The notes beneath the pieces are model-generated. The model was not told the origin of the DNA. It ran no database searches and saw nothing but the letters and a program-made list of their open reading frames with translations. From Photorhabdus noenieputensis (lineage in GTDB: Bacteria; Pseudomonadota; Gammaproteobacteria; Enterobacterales; Enterobacteriaceae), in contig NZ_RCWC01000008.1 in assembly GCF_018448935.1 (NCBI RefSeq), positions 94,150 to 158,149 on the forward strand: a stretch of 64,000 nt of DNA, written 5' to 3'. Positions 28,741 through 38,819 of the stretch are shown here, one piece after another. Numbering within the stretch: position 1 is the first letter of the stretch; every line of letters starts with the position of its first letter. A program made the position numbers and the translations under genes.

Positions 28741-29553
28741 ATGGCACGCATTATTGTTGTTACATCAGGTAAAGGTGGCGTTGGCAAAACCACTTCAAGC
28801 GCGGCCATTGCTACCGGCCTTGCTCAAAGAGGTAAAAAGACCGTCGTTATCGATTTTGATATCGGCCTGCGTAACCTCGATCTGATTATGGGATGTGAAC
28901 GCCGCGTAGTTTATGACTTCGTGAACGTTATTCAAGGTGACGTCTCGCTTAATCAGGCATTAATTAAAGACAAACGTACTGAGAATCTTTATATCCTGCC
29001 TGCATCACAAACCCGCGATAAAGACGCTCTCACCTCTGAAGGCGTTGAGAAAGTTTTGGTTGATCTGGATAAACAAGGTTTCGATTTTATTATCTGCGAC
29101 TCCCCGGCCGGGATTGAAAGTGGCGCATTGATAGCACTCTATTTTGCTGACGAAGCGATCATCACAACCAATCCTGAGGTCTCTTCCGTACGTGATTCGG
29201 ACCGAATTCTGGGTATTCTGGCTTCTAAATCTCGACGAGCTGAACGGGGGGAAGATCCCATTAAAGAACACCTGCTATTAACTCGCTATAACCCAGGCCG
29301 TGTAAGTCGTGGTGATATGCTAAGCATGGAAGACGTTCTGGAAATTTTATGCATTCCTTTAATCGGTGTTATTCCAGAAGATCAATCTGTACTGCGTTCA
29401 TCTAACCAGGGAGAGCCAGTTATTCTGGATACAGAATCCGACGCAGGAAAAGCGTATGCAGACACTGTTGAACGTTTATTAGGAGAAGAACGTCCTTTCC
29501 GTTTCATTGAAGAAGAGAAAAAGGGCTTCTTAAAACGCCTATTTGGGGGGTAA
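28741..29553 (+). CDS. minD: septum site-determining ATPase MinD
   Basis: 270 residues. Deviant Walker A GKGGVGKT at 10-17, switch regions FDIGLRNLD and ICDSPAGIE, and a C-terminal amphipathic helix EKKGFLKRLFGG that binds the membrane in the ATP form. It recruits MinC to the membrane and is released by MinE. minE starts 3 bp after its stop. Confidence 0.98.
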   Translation: MARIIVVTSGKGGVGKTTSSAAIATGLAQRGKKTVVIDFDIGLRNLDLIMGCERRVVYDFVNVIQGDVSLNQALIKDKRTENLYILPASQTRDKDALTSEGVEKVLVDLDKQGFDFIICDSPAGIESGALIALYFADEAIITTNPEVSSVRDSDRILGILASKSRRAERGEDPIKEHLLLTRYNPGRVSRGDMLSMEDVLEILCIPLIGVIPEDQSVLRSSNQGEPVILDTESDAGKAYADTVERLLGEERPFRFIEEEKKGFLKRLFGG

Positions 29554-29556
29554 AAC

Positions 29557-29826
29557 ATGGCCTTGTTAGATTTCTTTCTGTCGAGAAAAAAAACGACAGC
29601 AAATATCGCTAAAGAGCGGTTGCAAATCATCGTGGCAGAGCGTCGCCGCGGTGATTCTGAGCCTGCTTATCTGCCTGATATGAAACGAGATATTTTGGCG
29701 GTAATCTGTAAGTACATACAGGTAGATCCAGATATGCTCTCTGTGCAATTTGAACAGAAAGGTGATGATATTTCCGTACTAGAGCTTAATATAACATTAC
29801 CTGAGACAGAAGAAGCTCAAAAATAA
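29557..29826 (+). CDS. minE: cell division topological specificity factor MinE
   Basis: 89 residues. N-terminal membrane/anti-MinCD segment ([22 protein letters not shown]) and a C-terminal topological specificity domain ([17 protein letters not shown] onward). It stimulates MinD ATPase and drives pole-to-pole oscillation. Last gene of the operon. Confidence 0.97.
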   Translation: MALLDFFLSRKKTTANIAKERLQIIVAERRRGDSEPAYLPDMKRDILAVICKYIQVDPDMLSVQFEQKGDDISVLELNITLPETEEAQK

Positions 29827-29897
29827 TACAGATAGACAGGCTGTTTTATCATTACCGCCATCAAAGTAACCAAGCTCATTATATGGCAGTCTGAGAT

Positions 29898-29951
29898 GGG
29901 GTAACCCTAACGGGAACCCCTTTCTCGTGCTTTAGCCTGACGCCAGGCTAA
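29898..29951. terminator. terminators between convergent minCDE and rnd
   Basis: Two adjacent hairpins: GGGGT (29898-29902) with ACCCC (29916-29920) followed by TTT, and TTAGCCTG (29932-29939) with CAGGCTAA (29944-29951). They separate convergent transcripts. Confidence 0.65.
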
Positions 29952-29965
29952 GGCTCTGATATGGA

Positions 29966-31093
29966 TTAATCAGGATAGTTCGCCAGAATCTCTGCAACAG
30001 GTTCAGCCAACAACTCTCCCCGCCATCCACTAAGCAGCTCAGGTTTGCCATTTAATTGTTTTAATTTCCAATGAACACTAAGTAATTGATTAATCTGACG
30101 ACGAGATGCCAATAATTCAGAATTAAATCTATGCTGCTCACTTACCTGATGGATCAGTGCCTTAATATCCTTAAACGCTTTACGATAACCAGGTTGATCA
30201 ATCAAGTTCGTCACTGGCGGCGGACATTCGTTTTCAGGGATATTTCCACTTTCAGCGACCATTGCCAATAGACGACGACCATGACAACGGATCTCCTGCC
30301 CACTTAACCCTAACGCATCCAACTCTGCCAAAGAAGTTGGCATATAACGCGCTACCTGCCATAGGTTTTCTTCACGAATGACGAAGTTCACAGCTAAATC
30401 GCGTTCTCTGGCTTGATTCAAACGCCATGCAGCCAGCTTTTTCAAACACGCAAGCTGTTGGGGACGTAATTGACAGAGATTGCCTATCTGTTTATAAGCA
30501 GATTCTGGTTCTAATATCTCTTTACGGCGTCGGCTGATAAGCTGACACTCACCCATCGCAGCCTCCATATATCCGGCCTGCGCTGTCGCAGTCATCAGGA
30601 TATCCGCCAAAGGCAACAGATAATACACATCCGCTGCCGCATATTCGCACTGTTTTTCACTTAATGGGCGGGCCAGCCAATCAGTTCGGGATTCACTTTT
30701 ATCCAGCTCGACATGAATATATTCAGCCACCAGCGCGGCAAAGCCACATGAAAGCGGATGGCCAATAAAAGCCGCCAGAACCTGAGTATCAATCATCGGT
30801 TCCGGCAAGCATTGAAAAGCATTCAAAAAAACTTCCAAATCTTCACTGCCAGCATGCAACAGCTTCAATACTTGAGGACAAGTAATTAACTCGCGGAAAG
30901 GTTGCCAGTTGGTGATATTAAGCGGATCAATCAGAGAAAGTTGTTCGCCATCATACAGTTGTATCAAACCTAATTGTGGGTAATACGTCCGTGTGCGTAC
31001 AAATTCAGTATCCAATGCTACTTTTGAGTATTTTTTTGCCCTTTCGCAAACCTGTTGCAACTGGGCATCTGTGGTGATCAACTGATAATTCAA
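29966..31093 (-). CDS. rnd: ribonuclease D
   Basis: 375 residues from the TTG chosen here. DEDD exonuclease motifs: ALDTEFVRTRTYYP, HAGSEDLEVF, and the DKSESRTDW-EYAAADVYYL region; two HRDC domains follow in the C-half. It trims tRNA and other stable RNA 3' ends. An ATG at 31114 in the same frame would add seven residues, but it has no ribosome site, whereas TTG at 31093 gives exactly the E. coli length and N-terminus (NYQLITTD) and has AAGAGA in front; E. coli rnd also starts at TTG, as far as I recall. It lies directly behind the fadD terminator. Confidence 0.92.
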   Translation of the reverse strand: MNYQLITTDAQLQQVCERAKKYSKVALDTEFVRTRTYYPQLGLIQLYDGEQLSLIDPLNITNWQPFRELITCPQVLKLLHAGSEDLEVFLNAFQCLPEPMIDTQVLAAFIGHPLSCGFAALVAEYIHVELDKSESRTDWLARPLSEKQCEYAAADVYYLLPLADILMTATAQAGYMEAAMGECQLISRRRKEILEPESAYKQIGNLCQLRPQQLACLKKLAAWRLNQARERDLAVNFVIREENLWQVARYMPTSLAELDALGLSGQEIRCHGRRLLAMVAESGNIPENECPPPVTNLIDQPGYRKAFKDIKALIHQVSEQHRFNSELLASRRQINQLLSVHWKLKQLNGKPELLSGWRGELLAEPVAEILANYPD

Positions 31094-31123
31094 AACAATA
31101 GTTCTCTTAGCCATTCATGGAAT

Positions 31124-31163
31124 AAGCACGACAACGCCGGCTGATACCGGCGTTGTCGTGCTT
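31124..31163 (-). terminator. strong terminator between fadD and rnd
   Basis: AAGCACGACAACGCCGG (31124-31140) pairs perfectly with its complement at 31147-31163: 17 bp with a 6-nt loop. It lies 22 bp after the fadD stop, and rnd begins right behind it, so part of the transcription may pass. Confidence 0.85.
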
Positions 31164-31184
31164 ATCAATATTATGAAGAGGATC

Positions 31185-32873
31185 TCAGGCTACAGCTACA
31201 TTCCTGACCTTTTCCTCTTCATCACGCAGTTCCCTGCGAAGAATTTTACCTACATTAGACTTAGGCAATTCATCCCGGAACTCAATGATCTTCGGTACTT
31301 TATACCCGGTTAGATAACGACGGCAATGGGTTCTAAGCTCATCCTCGGTCAAACTAGGATCTATCCGAACCACAAACACTTTGACAGTTTCACCGGAACT
31401 TTCGCTTGATACACCTATTGCTGCTGACTCTAGCACTTTAGGGTGAGCTGATACAACATCTTCAACTTCATTAGGATACACATTGAAACCAGAAACCAAA
31501 ATCATATCTTTTTTACGATCTACGATATGAATGGAACCTTGTTCATTAACATTCGCAATATCCCCCGTTGCTACCCAACCATCTTGCAATACTTCTTCTG
31601 TTGCATCAGGGCGATTCCAATAACCAACCATCACCTGTGGACCACGTATCCACAATTCCCCCTGCTGGCCCATCTCTACCTCATTACCATCATCATCCAC
31701 AAGTTTGATTTCTGTTGAAGAGACCGGGAAACCAATACTACCAGTATAATGTTTCGAGTTATAAGGATTACAGGAAACCAAAGGTGAACATTCCGTCAGA
31801 CCATAACCTTCAAGCAGATTGGTACCTGTCACTTTTGCCCATTTCTCAGCAACCGCTTTCTGTACCGGCATACCACCACCAACAACCAGACGCAGCGTAG
31901 AAAAATCAAGCTTCTTAAATTCTTCATTATTCAACCAGGCGTTAAACAACGTATTTACCCCAGTGACAGAAGTGAACGGATAACGACCTAATTCTTTAGC
32001 TGTACCCGTAATATCACGCGGGTTAGTGATCAGAAGATTGCACCCACCCAAGTAAATAAGTAACAAGCAATTCACCATTAACGCAAATATGTGATAGAGA
32101 GGCAACGCCGTAACAATCAGCTCTTGGCCTGCACGTAATAATGGAGAATAAACCGCTTTTGCCTGTTCAAGATTTGCCAATATATTACGGTGAGTTAGCA
32201 TAGCTCCCTTAGCCACGCCGGTAGTGCCGCCGGTATATTGCAGAAAAGCCAAATCATTACCGTTAATCTCTGGTTTTACATATTGCATGCGATAACCCTT
32301 CTGTATCGCACAACGGAATGAAATAGCATCAGGCAAATTATACTTCGGTACCAACCGCTTAATATATTTCACCGCGAAATCAACCAACGTACCTTTAGGA
32401 CGAGATAGTTGGTCACCCATGCGCGTCAAAATAACATGCTTAACTTTAGTATTAAAAACGATCTTTTCCAATGTATGGGCAAAATTGGAGACGATCACAA
32501 TAGCGGAAGTGCCGCTATCATTAAGCTGATGTTCAAGCTCGCGTGGCGTATACAGCGGGTTTACATTTACGACAATCATACCTGCACGCAGAGCGCCAAA
32601 CAGTGCAACGGGATATTGCAGCAGGTTTGGCATCATCAGCGCAACGCGATCTCCTTTACTTAATCCCAAACTATTTTGCAAATATGCTGCAAATGCCCGA
32701 CTACGCTCTTCCAACTTACGGAAGGTCATAATCTCACCCATATTGATAAATGCAGGTTGATCTGCGTAGTGCGCTACGGCATTTTCAAACATCTCAACCA
32801 ATGATGCATAACGATCCGGGTCAATTTCCGCAGGAACATCCGCCGGATAGTGTTTTAGCCAGACTTTCTCCAA
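31185..32873 (-). CDS. fadD: long-chain acyl-CoA synthetase FadD
   Basis: 562 residues, colinear with E. coli FadD (561). The adenylate-forming P-loop YTGGTTG is at 213-219, and the acyl-CoA synthetase signature around [15 protein letters not shown] / [18 protein letters not shown] lies near 430-455, with the catalytic Lys in [14 protein letters not shown]. It activates fatty acids to acyl-CoA at the inner membrane. From memory, a CoA ligase of this chromosomal neighbourhood (StlB, cinnamoyl-CoA ligase) takes part in Photorhabdus stilbene synthesis, and the stl genes lie about 30 kb away; whether this gene is that ligase cannot be settled here. A candidate FadR site lies upstream. Confidence 0.93.
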   Translation of the reverse strand: MEKVWLKHYPADVPAEIDPDRYASLVEMFENAVAHYADQPAFINMGEIMTFRKLEERSRAFAAYLQNSLGLSKGDRVALMMPNLLQYPVALFGALRAGMIVVNVNPLYTPRELEHQLNDSGTSAIVIVSNFAHTLEKIVFNTKVKHVILTRMGDQLSRPKGTLVDFAVKYIKRLVPKYNLPDAISFRCAIQKGYRMQYVKPEINGNDLAFLQYTGGTTGVAKGAMLTHRNILANLEQAKAVYSPLLRAGQELIVTALPLYHIFALMVNCLLLIYLGGCNLLITNPRDITGTAKELGRYPFTSVTGVNTLFNAWLNNEEFKKLDFSTLRLVVGGGMPVQKAVAEKWAKVTGTNLLEGYGLTECSPLVSCNPYNSKHYTGSIGFPVSSTEIKLVDDDGNEVEMGQQGELWIRGPQVMVGYWNRPDATEEVLQDGWVATGDIANVNEQGSIHIVDRKKDMILVSGFNVYPNEVEDVVSAHPKVLESAAIGVSSESSGETVKVFVVRIDPSLTEDELRTHCRRYLTGYKVPKIIEFRDELPKSNVGKILRRELRDEEEKVRNVAVA

Positions 32874-32951
32874 GGTAGTACTCCTGAAATTTTAATTGCT
32901 ATGTTATCACTCGCCTAATAAATAACGCACGCCTTGATTTAACAAATTATT

Positions 32952-32968
32952 AACTCAGCGTACCAGTT
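32952..32968 (-). promoter_or_regulatory. candidate FadR operator upstream of fadD
   Basis: On the minus strand AACTGGTACGCTGAGTT: the first half AACTGGT fits the FadR consensus fully, the second half poorly. It lies about 80 bp before the fadD start, a position compatible with repression. Tentative. Confidence 0.35.
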
Positions 32969-33226
32969 TAAAAAAGAAACATTGTTCAGGTTGAGATACA
33001 CATCACTAATTTCATGTTAATCCTTATACATAAAAACAAAGAGAATTGTGTCGTCTGTGAATTATTTTTAATTATCAGTATATTATTGCTATAGTTAATA
33101 TTTAACTTAGTAGCTATTGGTTATACATTGACCTACTTATTTTTTGCTTAAGATAGCATTTTTGAAATAGCATTTATTGCTTTCGTCTATTCCAATACGC
33201 TATTAAAAATATAATGGTAATAAAAA

Positions 33227-33760
33227 ATGGTTATAAATAACATTACAGTCAGAAGGGCAACCTATGAAGATATCGCAATCATCAGCGATATAGAACGCCA
33301 AGCAGCTTCTCTTTTTCCGGAAAAACTCTTACCAAAAGTACTCGGTGACCAAACCCTACCCACATATGAAATTGAATCAGGTATTCAGAAACAGCAACTT
33401 TGGATCGCTGAAAGTGATCAAAAGTTGGTTGGATTTGCGCTAATCCGCCGTTTAAATCAATTAATGCTGCTAGCTGAGATTGATGTGTTGCCAAAATATC
33501 ATGGCCAAGGTATTGCCAGTACCCTACTGAGCTTAATCATTGAGCAATTAGAGCAGAACAGGGAAACCACTCTTTATCTCACAACTTTTCGTGATTTTAT
33601 GCCAAGCCGTAAATTATATGACAAATTCGGTTTCGTCATACTGCAATCGGATGATATTCCTGATGAACTACGGAAAATTCTGGCAGAAGAGATGGCTGCG
33701 GGTTTAGGTGCAAGAATTGCAATGAAATTAACGATTAATCCAAAGATAGATAGGAAATAA
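33227..33760 (+). CDS. GNAT family N-acetyltransferase
   Basis: 177 residues. GNAT motif A is clear: LLAEIDVLPKYHGQGIASTLLSLII (about 84-108) with the acetyl-CoA-binding Q/R-x-x-G-x-A/G loop (HGQGIA), followed by motif B (SRKLYDKFGFVI). Substrate unknown. Sits between fadD and yeaY, which are neighbours in E. coli, so it is an insertion into that pair, in opposite direction. Confidence 0.85.
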   Translation: MVINNITVRRATYEDIAIISDIERQAASLFPEKLLPKVLGDQTLPTYEIESGIQKQQLWIAESDQKLVGFALIRRLNQLMLLAEIDVLPKYHGQGIASTLLSLIIEQLEQNRETTLYLTTFRDFMPSRKLYDKFGFVILQSDDIPDELRKILAEEMAAGLGARIAMKLTINPKIDRK

Positions 33761-33836
33761 TAGATAAATTACCGCCACATATTATTGCGGCGGCCCAAGC
33801 TGGAAATAAAGTTACAATGTCACAAAGTAGATAACT

Positions 33837-34418
33837 CTATCTGGTCAAAATAGTCTCAACCGGTGCGGGGTCAGGGTAATACCAATTCCATCCCCAACCT
33901 GAATAATATGGATAACCATAATAATTCCAAGGCCCCGGGCCATAAGGCATCAATACTCGCTGAACAACTTTCCAGCGTTGATAGCCCATCGCATTAATCA
34001 CAACATAATCGTAATCCGCACAACCAATTTTTCCCTTTTTCAATCCCACTATCGGACCTACGACAGTGACGTAATTTCCTTTAAAATCGGCAGGATCAAG
34101 GAAATCATTAATATAAACATAGATACGGCCAAGGGAAGGCTCATCTAATTCTGGACTGGCATCCGATGCTAATGGCAATGACGATATTTCCAGACGAGTA
34201 CGGTGATTTTCATTCACAACACCAAGTACCTTGCCGCCGAATCGTCCTTCCTGACCGATAAACAACTCAGGCGTACTCTTAACAGCAAGCAGATCTTGAA
34301 CAGGCGTTGGTGACGTTCCTTTTACTGAATCAGGAACGGTGATACAGCCTGTAAGCATTACTGCACCTAACAAGATTAGCGCTTTAACACTCGTCCGGTA
34401 GTTTATTACTCTTAACAT
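33837..34418 (-). CDS. yeaY: Slp-family outer membrane lipoprotein YeaY
   Basis: 193 residues from ATG 34418, equal to E. coli YeaY; AGGAG stands 9 bases before it, while the GTG two codons upstream lies within the spacing. Lipobox LTGC (near residue 25) after a short hydrophobic signal. Slp-domain features: RFGGKVLGVVNEN and DFKGNYVTVVGPIVGLKKGKIG. The C-terminus is rich in Tyr, Trp and Pro (PYYSGWGWNWYYPDPAP). Upstream of fadD in the conserved yeaY-tsaB order. Confidence 0.92.
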   Translation of the reverse strand: MLRVINYRTSVKALILLGAVMLTGCITVPDSVKGTSPTPVQDLLAVKSTPELFIGQEGRFGGKVLGVVNENHRTRLEISSLPLASDASPELDEPSLGRIYVYINDFLDPADFKGNYVTVVGPIVGLKKGKIGCADYDYVVINAMGYQRWKVVQRVLMPYGPGPWNYYGYPYYSGWGWNWYYPDPAPVETILTR

Positions 34419-34513
34419 AACCACCTTCTCCTGAAAATTGTCCCAATCATTATCTTTAACATAACTCTGTCTATTTGATACTTTCTTTTACTACAAGTTT
34501 CATCAATAGATAC

Positions 34514-35209
34514 TTAACGGCCTGGTAATTTTTTCCAAGTAACTTCATTACGCAAGTATACCGGTTCAGCATGTTCTACAGCCGTCACCTCACCGTTTTG
34601 CCACATCTGTATCGCCATAGGTAACATATCTTCAGCATGAGGTAATGTGATGCTACTATCAGTTAGCGTTAAATGACTTGCCATCAACTGAGGATAAGCC
34701 TGCCAACCAGTGCCAGCAACTACCCAATCGCCACTCAATGAAGCCATGAATGCCTGTACCTGTTCCGGCTTCAACACAGCTTCTGTTTCACTTCCTTGCC
34801 ATTCACCTTGTTGATTACGGATATATTGCCCCCAGTAAACCTCGCCCATCCGGGCATCAATGGCGGTTAATACCTGAGTTACACCTAACAGACGAAAAAC
34901 ACCTTGAGCCATTGCATTGAGCGTTGACACACCTATCACCGGCAGTTCAGCCCCCAAAGCCAAACCCTGAGCAATACCAACACCAATACGCACACCGGTA
35001 AAACTACCCGGCCCACGGCCAAAAGCTAAAGCATCAAGCTGCTGTAAACTCATCCCGGCTTCTGCCAGAACAGATTGAACCATAGGTAAAATACGTTGCG
35101 TGTGTTCACGTGGAGAAATTTCAAACTGTGCCAAAACGGCACCATCATTCCAAAGAGCAACAGAACAGGCTTCCGTTGCAGTATCAATAGCCAGAATTCG
35201 TACAGGCAT
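34514..35209 (-). CDS. tsaB: tRNA t6A threonylcarbamoyladenosine biosynthesis protein TsaB
   Basis: 231 residues, same length as E. coli TsaB (YeaZ). ASKHA-fold pseudo-ATPase: [19 protein letters not shown], the [10 protein letters not shown] segment and [14 protein letters not shown]. It bridges TsaD and TsaE in making t6A37 on ANN-decoding tRNAs. Conserved neighbour of yoaA and yeaY. Confidence 0.96.
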   Translation of the reverse strand: MPVRILAIDTATEACSVALWNDGAVLAQFEISPREHTQRILPMVQSVLAEAGMSLQQLDALAFGRGPGSFTGVRIGVGIAQGLALGAELPVIGVSTLNAMAQGVFRLLGVTQVLTAIDARMGEVYWGQYIRNQQGEWQGSETEAVLKPEQVQAFMASLSGDWVVAGTGWQAYPQLMASHLTLTDSSITLPHAEDMLPMAIQMWQNGEVTAVEHAEPVYLRNEVTWKKLPGR

Positions 35210-35276
35210 GCCTTAAGCACCTCGGCAAGAAATATAATCCAAAATAAGGCGCTATTTTATCATAGCCCAGTCGATT

Positions 35277-37187
35277 TTACCCAGATTGCCGGGCTTGCAG
35301 GAAAGCGACCGCTTTCGTTAAATCTCGGGTTCGTGGTGAAGGTGGCAAACTATTCAAAAACACTTCACCATATGGACGCATCACTAAACGATTATCACAA
35401 ATGACAACAACGCCATAATCATCAATATCACGAATAAGCCGCCCGACACCTTGTTTTAAGCTAATAACCGCGTCCGGCAACTGAACTTCATTAAATGCAT
35501 CACCACCTCTCAGTTGGCAATCTTCAATACGGGCTTTTAGCAAGGGATCATCCGGTGCCGTAAAGGGCAATTTATCGATAATGACACAGGAAAGCGCCTC
35601 GCCGCGCACATCGACACCTTCCCAAAAACTGCTGGTTGCCACCAATAAAGCGTTGCCGGCAGCAATAAATTGCGAAAGTAACTGACCTTTGCTGGTTTCA
35701 CCCTGAACCAAAACCGGCAATGTCATGTTGGCACGGAACGCTTCCGCCAGATTGCGCATCATTTGGTGTGAAGTACATAAAAAGAAACATCGACCTTTAT
35801 TGGCTTCAATGAGTGGCTTGAGCATCTCTGCCAACCATTTTGCACTACCAAGCTGATTTGGTGATGGTAAATGACGAGGAACACAAAGTAGTGTCTGACT
35901 TTGATAATCAAATGGACTTGGCAGTAATAAGGTTTTCGCCTCTTTTAAACCTAGCCGTTCAGTGAAATGGGAAAGTTGCTCGTTAACAGAGAGTGTCGCT
36001 GAGGTGAACACCCAACAACCTGATTGCTCATTAATTATCTCACTAAATTTATCGGCAACAGACAGCGGTGTGAGTGCTAAAAGAAAATGGCGACCATAAC
36101 TTTCAAACCAATAGCTATAACCGGGGATAGTCACCTCTTTCAAGCGTTTAAGACGATTACGATACATTGTTGCCCTTTCAAACGCCGCATCCAACATGAC
36201 TGAACGCCCTAAAGATAATTTCATCACGTCATAACAAAGCTCAAGCGCATCATCAAGCAATACCAATGCCCGCTGCACTTGTGGATTCTGCAATAACTGC
36301 CGCAAATTACCCCGATAACCGTTCTCTCCCAACGCTAGCCGGAAATCTTGTGTACTCTGGCTTAAACGATCTGCGCTCTTTTGTAATTGAACTTGATCCC
36401 GGATTTCCGTGCGATACGCCATAGTGATGTCTCTGGAGAGATCCATCAGTTGGCGGCTACTTAATTGCTGACCAAAATATTGACTGGCAATATCAGGGAT
36501 TTGATGTGCCTCATCAAATATTTTGACTTCCGCTTGCGGGATCAACTCACCAAATCCTGTTTCTTTCACTACCATATCCGCCATAAACAGGTGATGGTTA
36601 ACAACAATAACATCCGCCTCCATTGCTCGACGGCGAGCTTTGAGAACAAAACATTCCTGATAACGCGGACAATCACTACCCAGGCAGTTATCGTTCGTAC
36701 TAGTGACCAACGGCCAAACCTGGCTATCTTCCGCCACTTGGTGACAAGTACTGATATCACCCTCTTCAGTTTGTGAAGACCAGCCTCTTAGCCGAACAAT
36801 ATCTGACAAAATTTCTGCTTCCAATTGTCCGCCCCCAAAAGAGTGCTGTTCCAACCGTTCCAAGCACAGATAATTTGCACGGCCTTTCAACAACGCCAAT
36901 TTACCGGTGAAATTAATTGCGTCAGCGACTGTCGGTAAATCACGATTATAGAGCTGATCCTGTAATGCCTTAGAACCTGTGGAAATGATAACTTTCTGCC
37001 CAGAACGCAACGCGGGTGCTAAATAGGCAAATGTCTTACCTGTTCCCGTGCCTGCTTCTACGACCAATTGTTGATGGTTTTTAATCGCACACTCAATAGC
37101 CATTGCCATTTCTCTTTGAGCATCACGGGGTTTAAAACCTGTTATTGCTTTAGCAAGGGCACCATTTTTCGCAAAATCGTCTGACAC
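35277..37187 (-). CDS. yoaA: XPD/DinG-family ATP-dependent DNA helicase YoaA
   Basis: 636 residues. Walker [11 protein letters not shown] near 43-52, four Cys of the iron-sulphur domain (NYLCLERLE, then CLGSDCPRYQEC), DEAH in FDEAHQIPD, and C-terminal motifs SSFWEGVDVRGEALS and QGVGRLIRD. E. coli YoaA works with the polymerase clamp-loader subunit chi in replication-fork repair. First gene of the yoaA-tsaB-yeaY direction; divergent from the RidA-family gene by 100 bp. Confidence 0.96.
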   Translation of the reverse strand: MSDDFAKNGALAKAITGFKPRDAQREMAMAIECAIKNHQQLVVEAGTGTGKTFAYLAPALRSGQKVIISTGSKALQDQLYNRDLPTVADAINFTGKLALLKGRANYLCLERLEQHSFGGGQLEAEILSDIVRLRGWSSQTEEGDISTCHQVAEDSQVWPLVTSTNDNCLGSDCPRYQECFVLKARRRAMEADVIVVNHHLFMADMVVKETGFGELIPQAEVKIFDEAHQIPDIASQYFGQQLSSRQLMDLSRDITMAYRTEIRDQVQLQKSADRLSQSTQDFRLALGENGYRGNLRQLLQNPQVQRALVLLDDALELCYDVMKLSLGRSVMLDAAFERATMYRNRLKRLKEVTIPGYSYWFESYGRHFLLALTPLSVADKFSEIINEQSGCWVFTSATLSVNEQLSHFTERLGLKEAKTLLLPSPFDYQSQTLLCVPRHLPSPNQLGSAKWLAEMLKPLIEANKGRCFFLCTSHQMMRNLAEAFRANMTLPVLVQGETSKGQLLSQFIAAGNALLVATSSFWEGVDVRGEALSCVIIDKLPFTAPDDPLLKARIEDCQLRGGDAFNEVQLPDAVISLKQGVGRLIRDIDDYGVVVICDNRLVMRPYGEVFLNSLPPSPRTRDLTKAVAFLQARQSG

Positions 37188-37287
37188 AAACCGTCTCTTT
37201 CAATAGAATGGATGGAGATTATGCCAATAGTATGTTCTGATCACCACCCAAAATCAGGCAGATAATCATTCACAGGAAGGAGTATCC

Positions 37288-37632
37288 ATGACAATTGAAC
37301 GTATTGATCCTCAAGATCGCTGGTCCGAAGCGGTGGTTTACAATAAAACCATTTACTACACCGCCGTACCGGAAAATCTGGATGGTGATATTACTGAGCA
37401 AACAGCGAATACACTGGCTGCTATTGATATTATGTTACAGCGTCTCGGTTCTGATAAAAGCAAAATTATCGATGCCACTATTTTTCTGGCTGATGGAAAA
37501 GAGTTTGCTGGCATGAATGCCGCCTGGGATGCATGGGTTGTTGCAGGAAATGCCCCAGTACGCTGCACCGTTGAAGCTAAGCTAATGAACCCCAAATACA
37601 AAGTCGAAATAAAAATTATCGCAGGTATTTAA
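37288..37632 (+). CDS. yoaB: RidA/YjgF-family protein YoaB
   Basis: 114 residues. RidA-family core with QTANTLAAIDIMLQRLG, KIIDATIFLADGKEFAGMNAAWDAWV and the active-site Arg in GNAPVRCTVEAKLMNP. Enzymes of this family hydrolyse reactive enamine/imine intermediates from PLP enzymes. Position next to yoaA is the E. coli arrangement. GGAGG stands 7 bases before the ATG. Confidence 0.94.
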   Translation: MTIERIDPQDRWSEAVVYNKTIYYTAVPENLDGDITEQTANTLAAIDIMLQRLGSDKSKIIDATIFLADGKEFAGMNAAWDAWVVAGNAPVRCTVEAKLMNPKYKVEIKIIAGI

Positions 37633-38308
37633 TATTAATTTTGGGATATTCTCTATCGCCTGCATTTATATTTTAATTAATATGGCGGTTATTCAGAATA
37701 TCCCAATATACCCGTTATCTTTCAAGTTGCTTCTTTGTTGGCTGCACTCGCTCACCCCGGTCACATAGTTTGCTATGCTCCCGGGGATTCACTCCCTTGC
37801 CGTCGCGATGTACCTTGAAATCCATATATTAATAATCCAAGATAATTGGAAAAATATCTGTGAAGAAGCTGAATTAAGTAAAATAGATAAAAAGTTGTTC
37901 TGGCATAGACAATTTTTAAATCCATTCTCCATAATTTTTTGAGAACTTTAAAACCTGGACATAAACTTATTGTAAACCCATCTTATGGGCCAAAATACCT
38001 ATTCTATTTCAGCAATGGCCCTTAATAATTCATTTTAGAAATATATGTTATGTTTGAACCGCTGATAATACTCTGATGATCAATGTAAATAAAATAATTT
38101 CCAATATTGCTTATCACAAACAGCGTTAATTTCATCTGGTAGAGTTAACTTACCAAATGGATTTTCTATTATTTACCTGTTTAATGTTGAATTATACTTA
38201 TACGTAGTCCATACTTTCTAATAAGCACATCAGTGTTTGGCCACTGTTTAGTGAATATAAACATGGCCTAATCTTCAATAACTTTTATCACTTGGTATGG
38301 AGCATTCT
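37633..38308. other. intergenic region with an ERIC between yoaB and a Cys-rich gene
   Basis: About 680 bp without a gene. Contains the ERIC copy 3 (37707-37833). The remaining AT-rich part (37840-38290) shows no hairpin or frame worth calling. Confidence 0.5.
37707..37833 (-). repeat. ERIC element, copy 3 (about 127 bp), inverse orientation
   Basis: TATACCCGTTATC at the left, CTCACCCCGGTCACATAG / CTATGCTCCCGGGGATTC in the centre; the right end is degenerate (CCATATATT instead of CCATAGGGTATA). Confidence 0.9.
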
Positions 38309-38545
38309 ATGGATGTTTGTTCAGGTTGTCATGAGCCCCTTCATGATTCCGTTGTTGCGGAAGTAGAAGGCAAGATCTATAAAAGTTGCCCATCTTGTTC
38401 CTCCTCAATGGGTCAACATGTTTTTTATCGTTATAAAGACTTTGACATGAAGGAGATGGGGAATGGCCGCTATATTGTTCAGTCTTGTTGTCCTGGTTGT
38501 TGCGTGAAAGATGGTCATAAACCAGACGTCTGTTTTACCTGTTAA
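38309..38545 (+). CDS. small Cys-rich, probably zinc-binding protein (78 residues)
   Basis: The start is set at ATG 38309 because GGAG lies 6 bases before it; the in-frame ATG at 38297 has no site. The protein has many Cys for its size: CSGC near the start, CPSC about residue 28, and CCPGCC with a final CFTC near the end, enough for two or three zinc knuckles. The middle (FYRYKDFDMKEMGNGRYIV) is polar. I do not recognise the family; a role in DNA/RNA binding or metal handling is a guess. Stands alone between yoaB and mdtJI. Confidence 0.6.
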   Translation: MDVCSGCHEPLHDSVVAEVEGKIYKSCPSCSSSMGQHVFYRYKDFDMKEMGNGRYIVQSCCPGCCVKDGHKPDVCFTC

Positions 38546-38819
38546 AAGTCACTTTTATTCATATCTGCTGGTTATTATGCAAAACAGTTGCATGCCAGCA
38601 GATAATATAAGAAATAAACAATAAAATTCGTTATTTAAAAACCTAAACGCTAATAATGCATCTTTATCCTGATTTTCAAAGTTAAAGCGGGAGAAGTTAT
38701 ACAGTATTTAATCAAAATACCTGAGCAGAGAAAAAAAATAGTTATAAGTGCATCAGGAACGCCAAAATTAAAACAATCTCTGTGAATCATACTTCCCCCA
38801 GATTGGGCTACTCCACGGC

